In this document: positions 1 to 4,177 of the stretch, in pieces
Numbering within the stretch: the first letter of the stretch is position 1
How the letters are laid out: each line of letters begins with the position of its first letter
Assembly (NCBI GenBank): GCA_031283835.1
Contig: JAITBA010000147.1
Span: 1 to 7,630, forward strand
DNA length: 7,630 bases
Reading direction: 5' to 3'
Origin: Oscillospiraceae bacterium
GTDB lineage: Bacteria > Bacillota > Clostridia > Oscillospirales > Acutalibacteraceae
Notes under the pieces: model-generated
What the model was told of the DNA's origin: nothing
The model's database searches: none
What the model saw: only the letters and a program-made list of their open reading frames with translations
Position numbers and translations under genes: made by a program

Positions 1-49
1 GCGCCTTGGCCGCCTCGTATTCCCCATCGCTGATGTGGTATGTTTTCAT
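1..49 (-). CDS. 5' end of an unidentified gene, possibly an IS630-type transposase or its helix-turn-helix subunit (partial)
   Basis: Only the first 16 codons are in the window, and the gene runs off the left edge. The ATG at 49-47 lies behind a GAGGGTG ribosome binding site (61-55) with a 5-nt A-only spacer, and behind a consensus promoter, so it is very likely a real start. The visible peptide is MKTYHISDGEYEAAKA. From memory, this opening resembles the N-termini of IS630-type helix-turn-helix transposase proteins (MKTYHIS.EEY-like), but 16 residues cannot prove it. The gene starts about 50 nt beyond the broken end of the adhesin gene, which is what the end of an insertion sequence would look like. 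It could equally be an unrelated small protein gene. Confidence 0.5.
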   Translation of the reverse strand, partial: MKTYHISDGEYEAAKA

Positions 50-65
50 TTTTTCACCCTCGCTT

Positions 66-94
66 ATTATACCACATCTTTGTGCGATTGTCTA
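66..94 (-). promoter_or_regulatory. Sigma-A promoter for the partial gene at 49-1
   Basis: On the minus strand, TAGACA (94-89) and a perfect TATAAT (71-66) are separated by exactly 17 bp. TG one base before the -10 gives an extended -10 element. Transcription would start near 59, leaving an unusually short leader that barely contains the GAGGGTG ribosome binding site. The promoter lies between the adhesin stop codon and the next ATG, so the downstream gene does not depend on the adhesin transcript. Confidence 0.7.
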
Positions 95-99
95 TTGCT

Positions 100-2862
100 T
101 TATTCGGGAATAGTATTAACAACATAAACGCCGTAGGGAAGCAAGCCGGATTCGCAATAGCCGTTTTCGTTTGTTGTGAGCAATGCCCGTTCTGTCGGCA
201 ATGCCGCGTCATAGCTGCCCGACTTTTTCAAATAGACTTGAAAAATAGCCCCTTCCAGCGGTTCCTCTACCTGTGGATTAGGCGGTTCCCCGCCGTGCGG
301 ATTTTGTACATCCGGGTCGGGTTGGTCTGTGTGTTTCACAAGGGCTATTTTGCCCTCTATGACCTTATTTTTTTGAATACGGTTAAGCAAATTAACCGTG
401 ATATTCTGTCCGCTGTATTCAATGCTGAACGGGTGCGGGGTCTGGTCGAGCGTATATCCGGTAGGCGGTACTTTTTCTTTCCAGTAGTAATTACCTAACG
501 GAAATTCCTTTGACGTAACGCTGACATTATCCCCGCAATACAGAGTTCCCAGTAATTCATCTTTGGAATGAATAAGGTTGCCTTTCCTGTCGTATAGAGT
601 TTCAGCCGCGTAAATTTCTACTACCATGCCTTTTAGGGTCGCGTCCCCCTGTGGTCTTTTGTCGGTGGTGGTATCATACTTTTCCAGCGTGATTTTACCC
701 GTTTGAGGTCTTTGCGGATTGGTAGTATCGGTATACGAAATTAAAACGGTTTGACCGCCGTATGACAGTACAGCGGGGTATGTGTTCGTGTTCACGGTAT
801 ATCCCCACGGCGCGGTGGATTCTTTTACCGTATATTTTCCCAGCGGCAAGTCCTTTGATTCGCCGTTGCCGTTCGTGTCGGTGATAACCGTATCGACAAG
901 CTGACCCTTTGCGTGTATCAACGCACCGCCGCGGGTGTATAAATCCTCGTCCGCCCGTACCTCAAAACGCGCTCCGGCAAGGTCGTAATCGCCCATTGAC
1001 GGGGATTCGTTGTACTTATGGACGCGGATTCTGCCGGGTTCGGGGGTTTCACCGGAATTGACAGCCGCGTACACAACAGGAACGGTTTGACCGCCGTATG
1101 ACAGGGTAACGTCATAAGCTGCGGTGTCGAGCAGATAACCGTAGGGGGCGTTCACTTCTTTTACGATGTATTTCCCTAAATGTAAATCCTTGCTCTGTGT
1201 CTTGCCGTCCGCATCTGTAATCATGGTGTCAACAAGGTCGCCCGTCCGGGCGTAATAGCTTCCGTCAATCCTCTTGATGTCCTCGGCGGCGCGTACTTCA
1301 TAGCGTGCGGAGCTTAAATTGTAATCGCCCATCATAGGGTTTTTATTGCTTTTTTGCAAATTGATACGTCCCACGGTAGGCTGTTCGGCAATGGAAGTGT
1401 CGGGGCTATAAACAATCGCGCCGTTTCCCAGCGTTCCCGAAAGTGGTACGGTGTAGGTATTGGGGTCAAGCTGGAAGCCGTAGGGGGCGTTTGTTTCTTT
1501 AATACGGTACACGCCCAGCGGCAGGATTTTTGACTGTCCGCGCCCGTCCGCACCGGTGATGATAGTATCAACCACAGTCCCCCCGGCGTCAAGCACTTGA
1601 AATTGCGCGCCGGATAAACTATACCCTCCGAGCGTAAAATTGGCGTCGGTCTTTTGCACGGTCAAAATTCTGCGTTTTTTCACATTGTCAAAACTCACGG
1701 AAACGGTTTGTCCGGCTTTGACTTCCACGCTCACGGGATTGGGCGTCGGTTCTACAAAGTCGGTGGATAGATTGATTTCACGCACCGAATACCAGCCCGG
1801 ATTGAGGTTGGGAATATCAATTTTACCCGTGGATGTGCTGGTGTATGTGCCGATCAACGCGTTACTGCTGTTTCTGACTTCAAACGTAAAACCCGATACA
1901 CCGCCGTTATTGTGCTGCGTAGATTTTATAATCGACAAATTTCCTGTATTCACGCGGAATGAAAGGTTGCTGTATGCCACAGGATGAAAATTCATATCAA
2001 AAACAACCATATTCTGATAATCGGTGTCATTCGGCTCATACCAAAAAATATTACCGGTTTGTCGGCTGTCATGGCCGATAATTGCGTTTGCCATATTTAT
2101 TGTCTGGCCGTCAAATCCCGATGTGGACGTAATGGTAATTGTTTGCCCGTTGTATCCGGTGGCGGGGCTAACGGTAACGCCAGCCGGGAGTTTGCTTTGA
2201 TCTATGCTGTAATTACCGTTGAGATTGCTGAATGAAACGGTAGCCGTTCCTTGTAACTGACCGCCCACGTTATTCAAAACAACGGTTGAGGGTGATACGC
2301 TGATACCAAAAGCCCCCGGATTTTGATTGTTGTTACGGGCGTAAGTTAATAAATTTTGATACATATTGTAAACATGATTATATCCGGCTCCGGCTCTGAT
2401 CCGGCTTGGCTCATAAAAAGTATATCCAACGTCTGCGCTTTCGTACATCCAGCTCCATAACGCAAGCTGGGTCGCGTAATGCGCTTCATCCGCTGTTAAT
2501 CCGCCGTGATCTGCGGGGTAGCCGTGCATAAGGATTGCGCGGATTCCGTTCAGCGTACTTGTGGAATAAACCGCGCTGAAATTTGCCCGTTTGTACCCTT
2601 GGTCGTTGGTCGGCCCTTCCGCATCACTTTCCAAACAGTATGAAACGGATAAAGTATCCCGCGTTCGCCAGTAGGGGCATGATATATCTACCCATTCTCC
2701 TGTGTCGTTACGCCGGTATTCTAATGGGTTAGGGCTTCCAAAACCGCCGTAACAATATATGTCGGTATCTGTACCCGGTGCGGCATTGACGGTGACGCCA
2801 ATGCCCAAAAAAATACTGACAATCATAATGATTGCCAGTAAAAAGCTAATAGGCTTTTTCAT
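100..2862 (-). CDS. Secreted thioester-domain / Cna-B repeat adhesin, 3'-truncated
   Basis: This 920-residue surface adhesin has a signal peptide at residues 1-28 (MKK, hydrophobic core, VNAA). A thioester (TQXA) domain spans about 30-180: Cys76 in YCLES and Gln132 in TQLALW are the expected thioester pair, with the family's GYP motif at 114-116. Domains of this class can bind host surface amines covalently. An all-beta linker domain follows (about 181-303). Cna-B/SpaA domains then lie at about 306-395, 396-496, 497-608, 609-720 and 721-830, with Lys in the first strand (VQK, LQK, VHK, LEK) and KE in PLGKYxVKE, as in isopeptide-bonded domains. A sixth domain (836-920) breaks off after YGVYVVN. 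There is no LPXTG motif or C-terminal membrane helix, so the product would be secreted unanchored. The start chosen is the ATG before MKKPISF, with AAAGGA upstream; the open frame continues to 3006, but that extension would bury the signal peptide. An ATG at 2895 is a less likely alternative. Confidence 0.88.
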   Translation of the reverse strand: MKKPISFLLAIIMIVSIFLGIGVTVNAAPGTDTDIYCYGGFGSPNPLEYRRNDTGEWVDISCPYWRTRDTLSVSYCLESDAEGPTNDQGYKRANFSAVYSTSTLNGIRAILMHGYPADHGGLTADEAHYATQLALWSWMYESADVGYTFYEPSRIRAGAGYNHVYNMYQNLLTYARNNNQNPGAFGISVSPSTVVLNNVGGQLQGTATVSFSNLNGNYSIDQSKLPAGVTVSPATGYNGQTITITSTSGFDGQTINMANAIIGHDSRQTGNIFWYEPNDTDYQNMVVFDMNFHPVAYSNLSFRVNTGNLSIIKSTQHNNGGVSGFTFEVRNSSNALIGTYTSTSTGKIDIPNLNPGWYSVREINLSTDFVEPTPNPVSVEVKAGQTVSVSFDNVKKRRILTVQKTDANFTLGGYSLSGAQFQVLDAGGTVVDTIITGADGRGQSKILPLGVYRIKETNAPYGFQLDPNTYTVPLSGTLGNGAIVYSPDTSIAEQPTVGRINLQKSNKNPMMGDYNLSSARYEVRAAEDIKRIDGSYYARTGDLVDTMITDADGKTQSKDLHLGKYIVKEVNAPYGYLLDTAAYDVTLSYGGQTVPVVYAAVNSGETPEPGRIRVHKYNESPSMGDYDLAGARFEVRADEDLYTRGGALIHAKGQLVDTVITDTNGNGESKDLPLGKYTVKESTAPWGYTVNTNTYPAVLSYGGQTVLISYTDTTNPQRPQTGKITLEKYDTTTDKRPQGDATLKGMVVEIYAAETLYDRKGNLIHSKDELLGTLYCGDNVSVTSKEFPLGNYYWKEKVPPTGYTLDQTPHPFSIEYSGQNITVNLLNRIQKNKVIEGKIALVKHTDQPDPDVQNPHGGEPPNPQVEEPLEGAIFQVYLKKSGSYDAALPTERALLTTNENGYCESGLLPYGVYVVNTIPE
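703..1374 (-). repeat. Tandem Cna-B domain repeat, two 336-bp units
   Basis: Adhesin residues 497-608 and 609-720 are tandem copies of a 112-residue unit. Shared landmarks are MGDY near the start, a VDTxITD strand, SKDLxLGKYxVKE, AP.GY and SYGGQTV. The similarity extends to DNA: the 24-base stretches at 745-768 and 1081-1104 appear identical and lie exactly 336 bp apart. The flanking domains at 396-496 and 721-830 are more diverged relatives. Unit borders are approximate. Such repeats can expand or contract by recombination, which changes stalk length. Confidence 0.7.
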
Positions 2863-2896
2863 AAAATGATCGTTCCTTTCTGCCTTTTTAGGCATG

Positions 2897-2924
2897 AAAA
2901 AAGCCCCTTCATTTTTGAAGGAGC
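2897..2924 (-). terminator. Intrinsic terminator between the lipoprotein and adhesin genes
   Basis: On the minus strand, an 8-bp stem (GCTCCTTC pairing with GAAGGGGC, one G-U pair) closes a 6-nt loop and is followed directly by six T's. It lies 27 nt past the lipoprotein stop codon and 35 nt before the adhesin ATG. No promoter fits between it and the adhesin, so the adhesin must be expressed by read-through or from a promoter inside the lipoprotein gene. A second small hairpin (GCCT, four-base loop, AGGC; 2893-2882) lies between the T-tract and the adhesin's ribosome binding site. Confidence 0.8.
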
Positions 2925-2950
2925 CTGTTTCAAATAGTTTATTTTTTATT

Positions 2951-3697
2951 TTAAGCGGTGCCTTGTACCACGACATATAGGCTATTTCCTTTTTTAACAA
3001 CGGCAATGCCTATTCTTTTCGTAGCTTCATAAGTAAAATCTGCAACATGGTTACACATCTGATCGCCCATTAACTCCGCGGGGAAGTTATACGGCACTTT
3101 CGCTGTACCCTCACAGCCTGTCGGCCATTCGGAATGAAAGTCATATCCTACGTCCGCCATTTTTTTCGCTTGCACAAGACATTCATCTGATAATGCCTTA
3201 TTGAGCGTTGCCAATGGAAAGCCTAACGCTGCCCTGCGGTCATTCATACCTTTTAATACGCCGTTGATATATTCCTGCCCCAAAATTTCATATTCAGGTG
3301 TAGGCGGTGTAGAAGTTGCCGGGGGCGGATTACTCGGCGTCGGGGTAGACGCAGCAGGCGGGTTCGGCGTCTGTGACGATGTTTTATCCTGCGGCTGGGA
3401 TGTAGACGGAACGCTTGACGGCTTGCTTGTCGTTCCCGTCGTACTATTGGGGTTGCTGTTCGTAGGTGTGCTGTCCGTCGTCGGTGTTTGTGACTGTGTT
3501 TCCGATTCATCAGGTGCGGACGGGTCTGCTGTGATGTCCGGGGTAGATGTATCGGGTATGCTTGTGACGGTTGCAGAATTTTCTACAATTTCGTCCTCGC
3601 CCGGTTTTGTTTTTAGTATAGTATCTGTTTCCTGTCCGCAAGCGGTTAGCAAAAGTATACCGCATATCAGGATTATAGGCAAAAGTCTTTTAAGCAC
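2951..3697 (-). CDS. Cell-surface lipoprotein with Ser/Thr/Pro-rich stalk and CAP-like C-terminal domain
   Basis: This 248-residue protein starts with GTG, set by an excellent ribosome binding site (AAAGGAAGG, 8-nt spacer). Residues 1-20 form a lipoprotein signal peptide with lipobox LTAC, so Cys20 would be lipidated and the protein anchored on the outer face of the membrane. Residues about 40-135 are a low-complexity stalk of Ser, Thr, Pro and Gln that probably spans the cell wall. Residues 136-248 resemble a short CAP (SCP/PR-1) domain: an opening helix with NDRRAALGFPL, a helix with CLVQAKKMAD, an HS pair (188-189) and a closing strand RIGIAVVKKG. The usual HRANIL-type motif is not evident and the domain is shorter than typical, so it may be degenerate. 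Cys173, Cys195 and Cys215 could form a disulfide. The gene precedes the adhesin on the same strand, which suggests a shared surface function. The exact role is unknown. Confidence 0.8.
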   Translation of the reverse strand: MLKRLLPIILICGILLLTACGQETDTILKTKPGEDEIVENSATVTSIPDTSTPDITADPSAPDESETQSQTPTTDSTPTNSNPNSTTGTTSKPSSVPSTSQPQDKTSSQTPNPPAASTPTPSNPPPATSTPPTPEYEILGQEYINGVLKGMNDRRAALGFPLATLNKALSDECLVQAKKMADVGYDFHSEWPTGCEGTAKVPYNFPAELMGDQMCNHVADFTYEATKRIGIAVVKKGNSLYVVVQGTA

Positions 3698-3732
3698 GAT
3701 ATTAACCTTCCTTTAATTTTCCCATTTCAGCC

Positions 3733-3761
3733 TTGCACTTTCGGAAAAATCATGCTATAAT
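3733..3761 (+). promoter_or_regulatory. Strong sigma-A promoter for the non-coding RNA
   Basis: TTGCAC (3733-3738) and a perfect TATAAT (3756-3761) are separated by exactly 17 bp. Transcription would start near 3768. No convincing protein gene lies immediately downstream, while a structured stretch and an intrinsic terminator do. This points to a stable RNA or a long regulatory leader. Confidence 0.7.
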
Positions 3762-3783
3762 GATCAAGTAATTTACATTACAA
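3754..3783 (-). promoter_or_regulatory. Possible weak promoter for the lipoprotein gene
   Basis: On the minus strand, TTGTAA (3783-3778) and TATAGC (3759-3754) lie 18 bp apart, each matching four of six consensus bases. The start would be near 3747, giving a leader of about 50 nt to the GTG at 3697. The -10 overlaps the -10 of the plus-strand promoter. An alternative minus-strand -10 is TATACT at 3788-3783, which has only a poor -35 (TTTTAA). Confidence 0.35.
3768..3781. promoter_or_regulatory. Inverted repeat at the transcription start, operator-like
   Basis: GTAAT at 3768-3772 and ATTAC at 3777-3781 form a 5-bp inverted repeat around a 4-nt centre. It covers the expected +1 of the plus-strand promoter and overlaps the -35 of the minus-strand promoter, so a bound repressor could silence both directions. 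It could also be a small 5' hairpin in the RNA, or chance in an AT-rich stretch. Confidence 0.3.
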
Positions 3784-3970
3784 GTATACACGATCTTTGA
3801 AAGAATTAAAAGCGAAACGGTGTTTTTATTAGTGGTATTCCTCACCACCGGGAGGGTAATTATCGCTCGTGACTAACCCAAAACCATTGATTTTACTGGA
3901 TTTTTTGAAAAGTCCTACGACACCACTCCGACCATTCACCCTCGTTACAAACAATGCAACGAGTTGAAGC

Positions 3971-4004
3971 GCAAGAAGCTCAGAACACTGGGCTTTTTGC
4001 TTTT
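3971..4004 (+). terminator. Strong intrinsic terminator of the non-coding RNA
   Basis: A 13-bp stem (GCAAGAAGCTCAG with CTGGGCTTTTTGC, two G-U pairs) closes the 4-nt loop AACA. The T-rich right arm runs into four more T's at 4001-4004. The T-tract is on the plus strand only, so it ends rightward transcription from the 3733-3761 promoter and separates it from the ABC-F gene. Confidence 0.8.
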
Positions 4005-4067
4005 CCTCCAACGCAATCCGACCACCCCCGCACAGCGCAACCCCTTGATATGCAAGGGATGCAGGAC

Positions 4068-4100
4068 ATGCTGTGTCGGAAGTCCAAGCTGTGCCGGTAA
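4068..4100 (+). CDS. Possible leader peptide upstream of the ABC-F gene
   Basis: A ten-codon frame, MLCRKSKLCR then TAA, begins with ATG at 4068 and has AAGGG (4054-4058) as a ribosome binding site with 9-nt spacing. In-frame ATGs at 4050 and 4059 lack a usable site. A 6-bp hairpin, CCCTTG (4042-4047) with CAAGGG (4053-4058), could hide this site. The stop codon overlaps the left arm of a downstream hairpin that starts at 4099. Translated leaders are known ahead of several antibiotic-resistance ABC-F genes, where ribosome stalling alters the RNA fold. A frame this short may also be chance. Confidence 0.25.
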   Translation: MLCRKSKLCR

Positions 4101-4141
4101 GCACCCACCTGTGGTGCGGCTTGTTCGCGCCGCGGGTGCTT
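4085..4141 (+). promoter_or_regulatory. Mutually exclusive hairpins in the ABC-F leader
   Basis: One fold pairs 4085-4095 with 4113-4123 (11 bp, three G-U). The other pairs AAGCACCC (4099-4106) with GGGTGCTT (4134-4141), enclosing GGTGCG (4113-4118) paired with CGCGCC (4126-4131). The two cannot form together, as in an attenuator or switch. The only following T-run (4161-4167) is 19 nt away and is preceded by an A-run, so this is not a canonical terminator. Any control would more likely act on the ribosome binding site GGAG at 4168-4171. Confidence 0.35.
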
Positions 4142-4177
4142 TGCATCGTCAAAAAACAAATTTTTTTGGAGTCTGTT

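Larger units (their letters stand above)
1..115 (-). mobile_element. Putative end of an insertion sequence inserted into the adhesin gene (partial)
   Basis: This is an inference. The adhesin's last Cna-B domain is normal up to residues VVN (codon AAT at 117-115) and then ends in four residues, TIPE, and a stop. A self-contained promoter and gene start follow at once. A TA dinucleotide at 115-114 sits exactly at the point where the domain stops resembling its family, and TA is the target duplicated by IS630/Tc1-type elements. The distance from this point to the ATG at 49 (about 65 nt) suits an IS end with an inverted repeat and promoter. The other end of the element is outside the window, so neither the inverted repeat nor the target duplication can be checked here. 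Confidence 0.35.
3768..4004 (+). ncRNA. Structured small non-coding RNA of about 237 nt (possibly raiA-type)
   Basis: The RNA is framed by a near-consensus promoter and a strong intrinsic terminator, and no credible reading frame lies inside. The 3831-3963 core is rich in possible helices: GTGGT (3832-3836) with ACCAC (3844-3848), or AGTGGT (3831-3836) with ACCACT (3922-3927); GAGGGT (3852-3857) with ACCCTC (3938-3943); and CTCGTT (3941-3946) with AACGAG (3958-3963). Several pairings compete, so the fold could be complex or switchable. Length, layout and the GGGAGGG-containing core make the raiA RNA of Firmicutes a possible family, but that is a guess from memory. It does not show the hallmark motifs I know for SRP RNA, RNase P RNA or tmRNA. 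An alternative is that this is the first part of a leader for the ABC-F gene at 4178, with the terminator acting as an attenuator. Confidence 0.55.

Noticed and set aside
2863..3006. Extension of the adhesin to an upstream start at 3006 or 2895
   Set aside because: A start at 3006 would overlap the lipoprotein gene and run through the terminator, and either start would put residues before a clear signal peptide. MKKPISF with AAAGGA upstream is the natural start.
3201..3716. Plus-strand open frame of 171 residues, Gly/Val-rich
   Set aside because: It lies antisense to the Ser/Thr/Pro-rich stalk of the lipoprotein, whose repetitive codons leave the opposite strand open. It has no ribosome binding site and no family features.
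4050..4145. Signal recognition particle RNA or 6S RNA in the region before the ABC-F gene
   Set aside because: A GTCGGAAGTCC stretch recalls SRP RNA, but the conserved apical loop and GGAAGCAGCC-like motif are absent. No 6S-type long central bubble could be drawn.
4151..4167. A-run/T-run hairpin just before the ABC-F ribosome binding site as a terminator
   Set aside because: The stem would contain only A-T pairs and is too weak to terminate. It probably just keeps the ribosome binding site accessible.
4073..4177. N-terminal extension of the ABC-F protein from GTG 4073
   Set aside because: The extension resembles no ABC-F N-terminus, while ATG 4178 has GGAG at good spacing and gives the normal family opening.
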